DNA from: Bostrychus sinensis
Lineage: Eukaryota > Chordata > Actinopteri > Gobiiformes > Eleotridae
Direction of reading: 5' to 3'
Assembly (NCBI GenBank): GCA_020698575.1
Contig: CM036247.1
Span: forward strand, 32,637,086-32,701,085
DNA length: 64,000 bases
Shown here: in pieces, positions 1 to 10,492 of the stretch
How positions within the stretch are numbered: the stretch's first letter is position 1
Layout of the letters: each line of letters starts with the position of its first letter
The notes under the pieces: model-generated
The model's database searches: none
What the model saw: the letters and a program-made list of their open reading frames with translations, nothing else
Told to the model about the DNA's origin: nothing
Made by a program: the position numbers and the translations under genes

Positions 1-20
1 CATTCCTGCAGTGGAATAGG

Positions 21-74
21 TTGTTGTTGTTGTTGTAGTAGTAGTTGTAGTTGTAGTTGTAGTTGTAGTTGTAG
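21..74. repeat. Compound (TTG)n/(TAG)n microsatellite
   Basis: Runs of TTG pass into TAG and then alternating TTGTAG. Simple-sequence repeat at the window edge. Confidence 0.9.
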
Positions 75-538
75 ACTAACCTCTTTGTATAGGAGAGGAA
101 AAGAGGGCTGGCTAGAGCGTTAACGATTTATTGTTGAAATCATATTGTTCCCACTATGATATGTGGCAATATGTGCTTTTCAGCTTGCGTTGGGCCATTT
201 CTGATTGACCTACACCAACACAGATCTGGTTGACTTCCAGATCAGGATTTTGGTGCCGAGCTCTAGTGCATCGTTCCAATTCTGCTGCTCTGTATAGAGG
301 TCGACTTTCATCACATAATCTGTTAGTTCCACTTTTAAAACTTAGATTTCAGTTAAGCCAGCATGTTTGCGTGTACTGACTGATCTTCCCTGAAAATTTC
401 ATAGAGATCCAACCATTACTTTTTGAGTTATGTTGCTAACAGATTAAAGTTTCTATTTTATGCTTTTTTTCAGGCTTTTTGAAATACTTTTGGACAACTT
501 TGCGTTATTATTTCATGTTTTATAACTTAAAATAATGT

Positions 539-971
539 CAGGGTTTCTGCATGGCTCAACCGGTTGAATTGAAGACTTTTTTTAGACATTTTTGAGACCA
601 TTGTTGAAGAAATTTAAGACCTATTTCATAAGCCTGCAGTGCACAAAAAGCTGAGTCATAAATGTGGCTGCGTTGTTGTATTGTAACTATTGACGACAGA
701 GAGAGCCACAAAGCTTTTTGTTCTTGGTAAGAAAAATCTGAGCTCTCCTATCAGTGACAGTAATATGCCTTTGAGAAACTAAGTGGGGCATTTTAGAAAA
801 AGCTGTAAACGCAGGTTGTTACATTAAATGTATGTGACATATTTACAACCTGTTTAAACATTTAAGACCTAGTACGCCGCACCTTGGCAAATTTAAGACT
901 TTTTAAGTCCTTAAATTGGATTTTTAAATTTAGATTTTTTTTAGACTTTTTAAGACCAAGCAGAAACCCTG
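539..971 (+). mobile_element. Nonautonomous DNA element, CAGGGTTTCTGC termini
   Basis: The stretch starts CAGGGTTTCTGC and ends with its exact reverse complement GCAGAAACCCTG. Internal text such as 'cctgcagtgcacaaaaagctgagtcataaatg' split over the unit recurs at 15328-15707 (same strand) and 27895-28265 (opposite strand), so this is a dispersed family. CAGGG-type ends and no coding capacity suggest a nonautonomous hAT-like MITE. No clean target duplication was found for this copy. A second element is inserted at its right edge. Confidence 0.75.
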
Positions 972-1524
972 AATGCAGTGGTGGAAGAAGTACTTTTTTT
1001 TTTTTTTTTTTTCTAAAAGTACAGATAAAGGAGCAAAAATTTACTTAAGTAAAAGTATCACCTTAAAATTTTGACTTAAGTAAAAGTATAAAAGTACTAA
1101 CTTTCAAATCTAAAAGTATTTCACACAGATTTAAGAATGAATAAATCTGTAAAATAAAAAAAAATAAAAAAGGATTTTGCTGAAAAACTGCTGAAAACGA
1201 ACGGCTAACGGTGCAACAGAAGAGACTGAATCTGTGAGTTTTTTTCTGAAGAGTACTACTTTACTGCATCTTTTATACTCATGTACTGTCTACAATGATG
1301 ATACAGTAAAACTAATGATTTTAAATCAAACTCAAAATACTTTTTACTTCAGACCAATTCAAAAAAAGTGGAGTAAAAAGTACAGATACTTGTTCTAAAA
1401 TGTAGTGAAGTAAAAGTAAAAGTACTCCTTTTAAATTGTACTCAAAGTACAGATACATGAAAATTGTACTTAAGTAAAGTAACTAAGTACTTTTACTTTG
1501 TTACATTCCACCACTGCCTGAATG
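968..1524. mobile_element. Complete hAT-type MITE (976-1516) with 8-bp TSD
   Basis: The element runs 976-1516 between inverted ends CAGTGGTGGAA and TTCCACCACTG. It is flanked by a perfect 8-bp target duplication CCTGAATG (968-975 and 1517-1524), the size typical of the hAT superfamily. The interior is the abundant fish motif ACTTAAGTAAAAGTA with no transposase. The left target copy includes the last bases of the 539-971 element, so this insertion is the younger of the two. Confidence 0.9.
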
Positions 1525-1737
1525 TATATGTATGGAAAATGTCTTGTGCCCACCCTTGTGAAGCAAGGGTGGGGGCTGGACAGAGCATAAAATGGCTAAT
1601 TAGCATGGCTATTAACAACATGATGCTAACAGATAAATTAGCTCATTGCTACGTAGTGACAGCACTGAAATGCGCTGAAATGATCAGAAGTCCAGTCCAG
1701 TGATGGTGTATGGGCAGGACTAGAGCTGAGAGTGTTT

Positions 1738-1858
1738 CCAACTCTTGAGAAAGGCACTGCCGCAGCATACACGATTACTCAAACAAGCATGAATAAAACT
1801 GAAAATACTACTCCAGGTATGTTTTTGAGGTGGAAACAACATTAATCCAAAAAAGCTG
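1738..1858 (+). repeat. Fragment of TTAAAGGGG...-type MITE
   Basis: Contains the shared phrase 'ctccaggtatgtttttgagg' followed by 'tggaaacaacatt', also seen at 12162-12516, 25380-26245 and, reversed, at 15003-15240. It is a partial copy; the ends are not clear. Confidence 0.55.
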
Positions 1859-1986
1859 ATTTAGCAGATCAAACCTACAAACAAATCAATGCTAACCTCC
1901 CTGGCAGAGGAAATTAAAACCATTTTTTGTGTCCTGTTCCACCATTTGGGAAACAGCTTTAAAAGCGGAAGAAAGCTATAATTCTA

Positions 1987-2000
1987 CTGCCCCCAAGTGG
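1987..2000 (-). promoter_or_regulatory. CTCF-like motif (13 of 14), minus strand
   Basis: On the minus strand this reads CCACTTGGGGGCAG, one mismatch from the CTCF core consensus as I remember it (CCASYAGRKGGCRS). It lies in the presumed last crppa intron. Motif match only. Confidence 0.4.
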
Positions 2001-2059
2001 ACTGTGCCTTTATGACTTCATGGTACCTCTGGGGATCATCTGGTTAAATGAAGCAATAA

Positions 2060-2470
2060 AAACATTGTAAATATCTCTAGCCTCTTGTGGTAGCTGGTGT
2101 GACTCATGTAACTCTTTCCACTGGGCTCAGGCTCAACGCCAACCTTTCCATAATCTGTTTTTCTATTAGAGCCTGACTCATTGGCACCTGATGAAGGGAG
2201 CTGAAGCCCTGAGCAGCAGAACCAGCAGCCGTCCTTGGGGCAGACGTGCTAATTGTCGCCGTTTTAAAGCTCCTAATTGGCCCGGACTTTAATCTTCAAA
2301 GCAGAACTCCTTGTGTGGCTGTGGGACGCCGTGTGCTTCTAGCTCATGGAAAGGCTGATCACATTTGGAGGGTTTGGTGTCGGAGTGCAATGCTGCTTTT
2401 TGTGTGGTCCTCCGGTGCTGTCCTCTGCTCTCTTTCAAACGGAATGGTCTGCTTCATGCTTTTCAAGTCA
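2060..2470. promoter_or_regulatory. Candidate conserved noncoding block
   Basis: A non-repetitive, balanced-composition stretch inside the presumed crppa intron. It carries two TAATTG homeodomain-type cores (near 2250 and 2273), a posterior-Hox-like 'tttaat' and no repeat family shared within the window. A 76-codon open frame crosses it, but I recognise nothing in its translation. Could be an enhancer or simply unique sequence. Confidence 0.3.
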
Positions 2471-2634
2471 CCTTAGGCAATAGCACAAACGACTGAACTT
2501 TATTTCGTGTGGTCACGGTTTGGAATAACAACCCAGGGTAAGGGCATTCAGACACTACGGGCAACTTAAACTTACAGTTGCAGCCCTACTTTACTACCAG
2601 TGCCATTATTACAATTTAGTGTTATGGTCTACAT

Positions 2635-3590
2635 CACTGATTCTCAAATATTTCACACCAAGTACCACCAGAAAGTATTTGGCTTTCAAAGTACCACCTT
2701 TAAAATGAGCCTTAAAGGGGATGTAGTCTCAGGCCTTTCAAACAGCTCATTCCCCTTTAATCTGGGCTAATGTAGATCTAAACCAAGGGATAAAATAGGC
2801 ATTAAATAAATAAATAAATAAAAATTCAATGTAACAACCAATAATGTAATAATGGCCAAAAATATAATCATTTGGGCAATTTTAAATGTAATAAAGCTAG
2901 AAATATAATAACTTGCCAATAATGTAATAAACATTTTGAGCCAATAACGTTGACTATGAAAAACCAAGTGCAACAGATTTATTTTTTAAAGTTCGGATGA
3001 AGTGTCTCCACAGACATACCTCAGCAAATCAATAATATTCTACATTTTGTACAAGTTAAATTTTCAAACTGGTTCAATCATAATTAACTATGTCATCCAC
3101 TAAACATATTTCTGATGAGTCAAGTGCACAAAAGTGTAAAAAAAAAAAAAAAAAAGGCAAAACATAAAATTTTAGCATTTTTTTTGTTTCCAAAAAATGC
3201 AGTCCTATTAATGTATTATTACATTATAGGCTGTATTTATTACATTTTTAAAGGATTTTTTAATGCTTGGCCAGTAATTTAATAACCAGCCCATAATGTA
3301 ATAACTTATTACATTACTGGAAAGTTATTATGTTATTGGCTTTATTACATTTAAACTAAATTTATGACATTGTTGGTTGCTCCATGCATTACTAAACAAA
3401 GACAAAACAGGGACTAAGCCATGACCAGAACTGAATCAGGAATAAACCAGACTAAACAAGTACAAATTAAAGGCTAAACCAATAATAAAACTGGCTCTGA
3501 CTTAAACTGAACTGCAAAAAACGACTGAGTACTACCAGAAGAAGCCTGTGTACCTCTAATGGTACCTGTACCACAGTTTGAAAACCACTG
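2635..3590. mobile_element. Mosaic hAT-like element enclosing a TAATGTAATAA foldback
   Basis: The outer ends are inverted: CACTGATTCTCAAA at the left and TTTGAAAACCACTG at the right. That is the common CAGTGGTTCTCAAA fish MITE type, with 'aaaccaggactaaac'-like text before the right end. Between about 2826 and 3390 lies a second, almost palindromic unit rich in TAATGTAATAA, whose edges 'aacaaccaataatg' and 'cattgttggttgc' are inverted copies. It is probably a foldback inserted in the older element. No clean TSD was found. Confidence 0.55.
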
Positions 3591-3934
3591 CTCTCAATGT
3601 ATAGCCATGTTACGATGTGTATGAATAGAGGATTGATAGTGTCAGTACTCTATATTGCAGTTTCTGTTTCCAAAGGTAGGCTAAATGTAAATGTGACATA
3701 TACAGCACTGGGGATAGTCAGTAATGTGAATGAATGTGATACTTTGGGCTTTATATAAGTTGGGAAAAGCAGTTTATCATTGTGAAGAGGAAAAGTAGTG
3801 TCTCTTTGGTACTAATATGTGTCCAGAGAATGTCATAAAAATGATCTTTTTGGAATACAATCCTGCTCCGCTGCCGTCTCCTCCCAGTGCAGCTGTTTTC
3901 CAATGGACCAGGATCTAAGTCTTAGTTATTGCTG

Positions 3935-4669
3935 TGTTATAGCAGTGTTTCCCAACCAGGGGTACGGGAACTCGTAGGGGTACACAAGCACCCAGCAGGA
4001 GGTACTTGGAATTATTTGGTCATTTATTTGAAATATCATGAGAAAATATTTGCTGTCTTTTAGTTTTGAATAGTTTTTTCATTTTTTTTTTTAATACAAG
4101 TTTCAGATTTTTATTTACTTCTTTGTTTAAATAAGATTTATATTAAATACATGCAAATTTACGAGAAAAAAAAACAGCAAATTTGTGTAAAAGTGTTTCC
4201 CTTTCGTGTTGTAAGCAGTTAGGTTTTCTTATTTCTTCTGGCAAATCTATGACTTATTTTCTCGTAACTATGTGTTTTTTCTCATAAATGTGTTTTTTTT
4301 TTTTTCTTGCAAATTTGCCTGTTTTTTCCTCATAAATTTGCCTGTTTGTATTTGGAACTTGAAATGTAACTCTAAACTTGAAAATGCACTTTCAAAAAAA
4401 AAAAATTCTTTATATCTAAATGGCCCCAATACGCCTTTGTATATTAGTTTATATTGTCATATTTTTATTTTAAACTTTTATTTTAAAGGAAAAAGTTTTT
4501 TTTATCTTGATTTTGAGTTTTCAGAAAAGTAGCAGAATTTGCCTTTGCACTAGTTTTTTTTTTTTAATATGACCACTAAGAATCATCCACATGTATGAGT
4601 GATGGGGTACTCATGGTATAGCAAAAGGCCCAGGGGGTACACAAAAGGTTGGGACCCACTGTGTTATAG
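3935..4669. mobile_element. Complete hAT-type MITE (3943-4661) with 8-bp TSD
   Basis: Inverted ends CAGTGTTTCCCAACC and GGTTGGGACCCACTG bound a 719-bp element. A perfect 8-bp target duplication TGTTATAG (3935-3942 and 4662-4669) flanks it. The interior is AT-rich with poly(T) tracts and no coding capacity. Partial relatives end at 11988 and 26058. Confidence 0.9.
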
Positions 4670-4879
4670 TTTGGTCCTACTGTACTGTTTTCACTGTTTA
4701 GTGTTTACCCAAGTCTTTAGGAACTTTATGAAAATACATAATTTACTTTGATGTAATCCTATAAATCCTAAAACTTCTTTGCTCTTTTTCCTCACATGCA
4801 TTTGTAGTATGAGTGGCAGTTCTAACCACTTAGAACTGTTTCACTACATATCTGCTCTCCAGAGTACACACAACTTCTT

Positions 4880-5400
4880 GATTCAATAATGCACATTTAT
4901 GGCGCGTGATTCATATTTCAAAGGCCACATATCTGAACTGGAAATAACTGAGGATCGAGAACTTTGATCCCTCTCGGCGACCCTGACTTGCAGTTTTATT
5001 TCTCTTTGGTATTTTTTCAGTTTGCCCATAAGAAAACAGAGCTCTGTATCGCAGCCATTAGTTGCGGTTTGATGTTGGTATCTGTATTCAATATGCCCAA
5101 GACACCCAGAATTCCCCTCGGCTTTCCCAGAGTCTGCAGCTATGAACTCGTGGGTGGTACCGGACCTCTCATCTAACTCATCGCATCTATCATTCTTCAC
5201 CAAACACATGCCACGTCTCTGATTTTTTTGGCATGAGAGTGGAAAGTTGCCTTTTAGATACCAGTGGGAAAAATGCTGGTGTGATTGCTGATGGGGTAAA
5301 CACTGAGTAGTTGTAATCAGACTTTGCTTTCTCACTCCGAACTGATCACCGATGATGCATGGTGCTAACGGCAAAATATGTTTGGTTGCGTTTTGTTGAC
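4880..5400. other. Non-repetitive block with an open minus frame, unassigned
   Basis: This block stands out from AT-rich surroundings. The minus strand is open for 163 codons (4883-5374) and the plus strand for 70. On the plus strand a pyrimidine tract and 'tttttcag' at about 5020 resemble a splice acceptor, but I recognise no protein in either translation. It could be a conserved noncoding element in the crppa intron or an unrecognised exon. Neither is shown. Confidence 0.3.
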
Positions 5401-5785
5401 TGCTTGCAGATGTGCTGAAGTATCTAATCAGGGCATTGTACCAGGCACGCTACATACCAGTGAGTGGAAAAGACAACATTTTAGGAATACTTTTAATTAT
5501 TGCTCCTATGGTCAGTTTGAAAGCGAGTTAAAATGGTTGTAGATGCTATAGGTATTGACTATAGAGGTGTAGCTAGAGACTTGTTTTATCAGCTGCCTTT
5601 TGGATGTATATTTCCAACGGGCAAACGACATTAGCCATCAAACTTCAAAATCTGGCGTAAAGACGTTTCAGGAAATGAAAACTAAGTGCTGCTGTGTGTG
5701 AGTGGGTAGAGAACATTAACGTCTGGCTCAACATTAAGCTGTGTTTGGCTGTGAAGATTCATTCATCCAAGCAGAGGACACATGA

Positions 5786-6221
5786 CTGCTAACCAGTGTT
5801 GGGAGTAACAGTAGTGTATTCCTTTTTGTCGTAATGTAGAAATATAACGCATTGCTAATAAAAAATTTGGCAATATATTACTTGTTACAATCTCAGTAAC
5901 GCTCGTTTCAAATGCATTTTATCATGGCCAGTCCTGTCGGCACTTCTTTTTTACCGTTAAAATAAAATACTGTAGGCTACATGTGCCATGGTAACAGTAA
6001 AGTACAAAGTCATTTAGAACATTACTAAGAAAATGTAGTATTGAGTATGTGAGTATTGTTTGGCAGGACAAAAGTAACTCAAAGTAATGTAAATCATTAC
6101 ATTTTAGAGACAGTAATATTGTAATACAAATATAAGATACAAATATACATTTTAGTCTCAGTAACTGGTAATATATAATGTATTACAATTTCAAAGTAAC
6201 TTGGCCAATATTGCTGCTAAC
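5786..6221. mobile_element. Complete hAT-type MITE (5794-6213) with 8-bp TSD
   Basis: Starts CAGTGTTGGGAGTAAC and ends GTTACTTGGCCAATATTG, the decayed inverted partner. A perfect 8-bp duplication CTGCTAAC occurs at 5786-5793 and 6214-6221. It contains the 'agtaac' repeats typical of this abundant fish family and has no coding capacity. Confidence 0.85.
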
Positions 6222-7504
6222 GAGCCAAAACTAGTCTAAGGCTTTCATCCACTATAACCAGTAGAGTTAGATTTCAGGTCAGAACTCTCTCAGATGAGAG
6301 CTGAACTGTCTTCAACTCTAAAAACAGATGACTTTTTTTTTACCCTGTTTTGATTAAGCTGTGCTATAAATATTTGCATTTAGGCTACATCAGCTAAATG
6401 CTACAAACAACAGCATACTTCATGTTTAGGATTAACATTAACATTGCACTAATGCATAATTGATCGTAATTTTCTACTATTTTTGACTTTACTCTTGTTT
6501 GAACTTTAACTCAGTGGGCTCAACCGGACGTTGAAGTTGGTTAAGCATTTTAAATTCAAAATCTGTATTTACTATGCTAATAAATTAGTGTTAGCCAGTG
6601 TTTGCATCAACTATATCTACTACATGTACATACTGGACAATCACATACTTCAGGAAATACTGTATATACGTAGAGACCAAACAAACCTGCTTAATCCACA
6701 CTCGTCCATATTTCTTGTTGATTGAAATGAATGATCAGTTATCATATTTGTCAGTGTCAGTTTGTACATGTCCAGTATAACAAGCACCCAGACACTTGCA
6801 GCATGTAGCCCTTAGCTGGTGCTACCTAAATGATTATACTGTATATAACAGGTCATAACTGGTCCATCAAGCAAACTGGACCGGCTGCTGAAATCATCTA
6901 CTGATAAATAATGAATGCATAAATCATTTAATAGCTGCTAACTTGAACGCACAGCAATTTGTGATAAATATATGAAAACATAGCACATCCAAAGAGAGGA
7001 GATGTACAGTTGACAGTGAAGGTAGAACATTTTATAATGACTGTATCAATAAAGAATGAATTAGTAGATAAAGAATAGAATGTGTAGAGGCAATTTCAAG
7101 ACGACCAACGCCTGACAGCATACCTACTCACTGACATGACACACAGTTGTGAAACATTTTAATAAAAGCAATCCATGTGGGAGTGACTAGTATATGTGTA
7201 ATCAGTGAGAGTTCAGAGTGAGGACTCTGAAAATGTGTGTCATCTGATCCCTGAGCTGGTTGTGATTATAGCAGAGCTCCAGGACCTGTGGACCCTCTGC
7301 TCTCCTGTTTCCACTCTCATCACTGTCACCCCAGTCCTGTTCGGTCCTGACCCAGCTGCCTGTTAGGGGCTTCACAAAGAAAGCTGCTTTTTAAAATCTC
7401 TTTTAAAACATTATTTGCATGTCCTCCCTGTGTTACTGTGGGTCCTCTGTTACCCAGTTCACACGTAGTGAATGAATGGGGGAGTCAATGATTGTCTCTT
7501 TTTA
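6222..7504. other. Intronic AT-rich interval, nothing recognised
   Basis: No repeat family or gene signal was recognised. A 52-codon open stretch at 7202-7360 lacks similarity to anything I know and lacks convincing splice sites. Confidence 0.5.
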
Positions 7505-7597
7505 TGTCCAGGGTCTTAGGGCCTATAGTCGCCAGGATAGGCTCCACTCACCCATGGTCCCTACTGGGAATAAGCAGAAGAGGAGTGAATGAATTTA
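7505..7597 (+). repeat. Retroposon tail, 'aagcagaagaggagtgaatgaat' type
   Basis: The phrase 'aggataggctccactc' followed by 'ctgggaataagcagaag' and a GAATGAAT end matches the 3' end of a very common fish interspersed repeat. A similar tail occurs at 19060-19117. Confidence 0.6.
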
Positions 7598-8689
7598 CCC
7601 ACAGCTCATGACAGGACTCAGACACATGCAGCCAAAAAGATTTACCTCTGCAGGGTGGGCAGAACCTCTGTAGAGATAAAGAGCGTCCCAGAGGGGCGTT
7701 ATCTCAGAGTTACTACATTCCGTTATTACAAGTCGGACATATTAATGTCAATAAAGACAAATATAAATAAAATCAGTGTGAACATCATAATAAAGTCATG
7801 CAAAATGTGACATTACACTTGGGCAGTGTAGAAAATAGAGTTGCCTCATGTTAGCGTTAGCTCTGTGTAAACATTAGCACTATTAGCAACAACAGGAAAT
7901 TAGATTAACTGGACCTTATATGGACTGGGTTACTAGATGTTTTGTTGTCGAATGATCTAAGATACAAATTCAAATGGGAAACAATGAGCTGATGATACCT
8001 GCATTAAACTACACAAATTCCATTTTACTCTCCAGTCATTATGTGATAGCTACATTTTTTGATGGATGTAAAAAGCTAGGTGGAATGACTGCAACACACT
8101 AGCTCTGGTTGGTCATTACAGTTGGCCCACTACAGATATGTCCTTAAGGCTTCTTTTCCTATCCTTTAATACTTAATCAGTAACAAGAGCCAGGATCCAT
8201 TCGAGGTAAGCCACCGTTTAACCGACTGGACTGATGTATCCACTGCAGCACATTTTTTAACTTCATATGCTCACGTGCTGCACAGTAGCAGGCTGGACAG
8301 TAGCAGACAACCCATAACATGCTCTGTAACTATTAAAGTAGTAATATTTTTGTGTCGCCATCTTTTATTTTCTAACTCTGGGTTTTTGGGGTTCTCCTGA
8401 GTTTCCGAGTAGAAATTTCGAGATTGGGGGGTGTTCCAATTCACATTTACAACTCGTACAGTCCGACTTCTGAGGACAACTGGACAACTGTAGCTTTAAT
8501 CTTTTAAAGGGTGCTTCCAATGTTGGCTGTAGACCACAACAGATACAACCTATTAATTACTAACAATGTAATACTAATGGATTAGCTTTTTTCTGTATCT
8601 ATCGTTTTGGTTTGATCCTTTTATTTTCAGTATTTTCAGTTGTAAGGGTCTTAAAATGTCCTTGTTTATCACCACAGAGCTATAAATCA

Positions 8690-9070
8690 ACAGCTTTACA
8701 TGAAGGAATCCAGAATATGACACATTAATCTGTATAAAGAACATGCCTTTGGAAAAAAAACAAAGTAAAATCTCCTGACGAGCCCGGCCTCTGAAAGATG
8801 GAAAACAGCTCTTTCTTAGGCCTCCGCAAATCAAAGCCACTGCAGCAGGAAGAGTGGAGTCTGGGGACGGAAGCATTAAAAGAGCATTGTGCAGCTGCTG
8901 TGGACAAAAAAAAAAAAAGAAGACAGCACGAGAAACACAACAACCACAACAGTACAATCAGCCATAAAAAAGAGAGAATGTATGACTCCCCTCTGCCCCT
9001 CGTGTGGTTCAGAACAGATCTGTCCAATATCATGCTTTATAAATCTCAGAGGCTCTTATGGTTACAGCAC
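8690..9070. promoter_or_regulatory. Candidate conserved noncoding block in crppa last intron
   Basis: Moderately GC-rich, non-repetitive sequence interrupted by a poly(A) run at about 8907-8919. It includes CCATAAA, a posterior-Hox/Cdx-like core (near 8962). Overlapping open frames on both strands (127, 102 and 91 codons) look like low-stop composition rather than coding. Confidence 0.25.
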
Positions 9071-9842
9071 TGAGGGCTTGAGATTTTAATTTAATTGTGA
9101 CAGAAAAAGAAAAAAGTTAGATTTTTCATTGCAGGACTTTTGGAAAATTGTTCCCATCTGTTGATCAAAGAAGAGCTACAAAAACACAGTAGTCACGAAA
9201 ATAGGCCTTCAGAGTTTGTGATCATTGTGATTAAGTTAAATGTGCTCAATTCAGATTGAAGACGTCCTGGTGAAATTTGTGAAAAAACATATTTTTTTTC
9301 TACTCAATGATAGAAATGTTCCTCCACTTCCTCCAGCTGCTCCAGTGAGGCATGACACATTTGAATCAAACCACTACAGATATGGCTACACATCACTCTA
9401 CACTGTTTTGGCTAAACTGCTGCCACATCTAAACGGGGACATTACAGCTATAAAATGTCTTCTTTCTCTGAGATTATTAGTGTTTTACCAACTGCAGAGT
9501 CTCCACAGTCAGTATTTAATCTGCTCTAGATGCTAGCAGTAGCATTAGCCACAACACAGTGAATAGCTGCAGCCCTTGGAGGATGCTATTTCCACTGAAG
9601 TTGATCCAATAGAGCCTGGGAGGTTTCATGAAGACTACGTGCTGCCATACTTTGTGAAACTGTCATCTGTATCAACTTTTTGTGTCAGTAAAAAATAATA
9701 TACAGTATTACTAAAAATGTAAATATGGCTTTGTCTCAGGCTCAACACTGATGGTCTTTGAGAAAAGAGGTGACTGTGAAGAGTGTGCTGTTGTTCTGTC
9801 TCTAATCCTGTCTTTTTCTGTTTCTGCTTCTGTGTCCTTCAG

Positions 9843-9947
9843 GACCCAGAGACATGGGAGAGGTCGGTGTTGCGGCTCGCTGAAATCACATCAGCCCTAA
9901 TCCGGGACAGGTGCCCTGCCCTGGTGGGACAGCTCCTGCAGGCCTGA
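9843..9947 (+). CDS. crppa: crppa (ispd) terminal coding exon, C-terminus of CDP-ribitol pyrophosphorylase
   Basis: CRPPA is a cytosolic nucleotidyltransferase that makes CDP-L-ribitol, the ribitol-phosphate donor used by FKTN and FKRP when alpha-dystroglycan is O-mannosylated. A long pyrimidine tract ending 'tgtgtccttcag' (to 9842) precedes an exon of 34 codons plus TGA (9945-9947). It begins DPETWERSVLRL and ends with ALIRDRCPALVGQLLQA. From memory, human CRPPA also has 34 residues from the matching point and ends in SLIKER...LIGQLL-A-stop, so length, register and the GQLL-x-A end all agree. Only the last part of the C-terminal domain is present; the catalytic domain would be encoded upstream of the window. 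The stop lies inside a local three-copy duplication that continues into the UTR. Same-strand meox2 downstream supports the identity. Confidence 0.85.
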   Translation, partial: DPETWERSVLRLAEITSALIRDRCPALVGQLLQA

Positions 9948-10056
9948 AAGAGAAACAGCACCCCTTGGACCAGGAGAGGAGCCCCCCATGGTGGGACAGC
10001 TCCTGGAGGTCTGAAGGAGAAAAAGCCTTGGTGGGACAGCTTCTTCTGGCATACCA
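9921..10056 (+). repeat. Imperfect triplication of the crppa stop-proximal sequence
   Basis: The motif TGGTGGGACAGCT occurs at 9922, 9989 and 10029. Copies 1 and 2 share about 38 bases including the in-phase TGA after the GQLL codons. Spacings are 67 and 40, neither a multiple of three, so the GQLL reading falls in three different frames. The third copy's frame stays open to a TAA at 10136-10138. Confidence 0.8.
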
Positions 10057-10492
10057 CTACCACACGGCCCACACCTTCATTAAGGACTGCTGCCAGGACC
10101 GCTGCTCTCAGACGCCCCCTTCAGACCCAGTGTATTAAATGATATTTGTGCTGATGGTCCAGCTCCATGTGTGCTTCAAACACAGAACTTCACCAGACTT
10201 TTATCAGTTAAAACAGTTCATTTCTGACTGTTCGCTTGCTGCTTAATCACAGAGACAGTGGTTTTATTAAGACGTGCTAAAGTAAAGGAACTGAAACCTT
10301 AAAACTCCTGTTTATGATCCTCTGATCTGATGTCAGGTTACATTTAGCACATCAACAAACAAAAAATAACTGCTCACATTAGATCTAAACACTGAAGTTT
10401 AGTGCAAGGTCTAAAGGAGACTGAAACACTACATTATGTAAAGTCAAGGTATTTATAGTTTGTATCTCATTAAACTGCTTTTTCTAAAACCT
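9948..10492 (+). other. crppa: crppa 3' UTR
   Basis: Sequence from the stop to the likely cleavage point. The end is set from the ATTAAA hexamer at 10469-10474 and the GT-rich 'ctgtttttgtgctgtgtt' just after 10492. The first 190 bases are GC-rich and hold two further copies of the GQLL-coding motif; the rest is ordinary AT-rich UTR. The true end needs transcript data. Confidence 0.6.
10469..10474 (+). other. crppa: Poly(A) signal ATTAAA of crppa
   Basis: ATTAAA is the commonest variant signal. A T/GT-rich element follows about 20 bases downstream. No closer AATAAA is present after the stop. Confidence 0.55.

Larger units (their letters stand above)
1..9842 (+). other. Presumed last intron of crppa
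   Basis: Everything upstream of the acceptor at 9841-9842 should be intron if the exon at 9843 is the last crppa coding exon. I looked for a penultimate exon resembling the preceding part of the CRPPA C-terminal domain and found none, so that exon probably lies before the window. The interval carries nested hAT-like elements and three stretches (about 2060-2470, 4880-5400 and 8690-9070) that look unlike repeats. The extent is inferred, not seen. Confidence 0.6.

Noticed and set aside
7202..7360. Possible crppa exon (52 open codons)
   Set aside because: The translation does not resemble any part of CRPPA that I know, and no matching acceptor/donor pair is seen.
9911..10138. Separate 75-codon gene overlapping the crppa stop
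   Set aside because: Its first part is out of frame with the CRPPA C-terminus. It is better explained by the local duplication, although its third-copy frame is noted as a finding.
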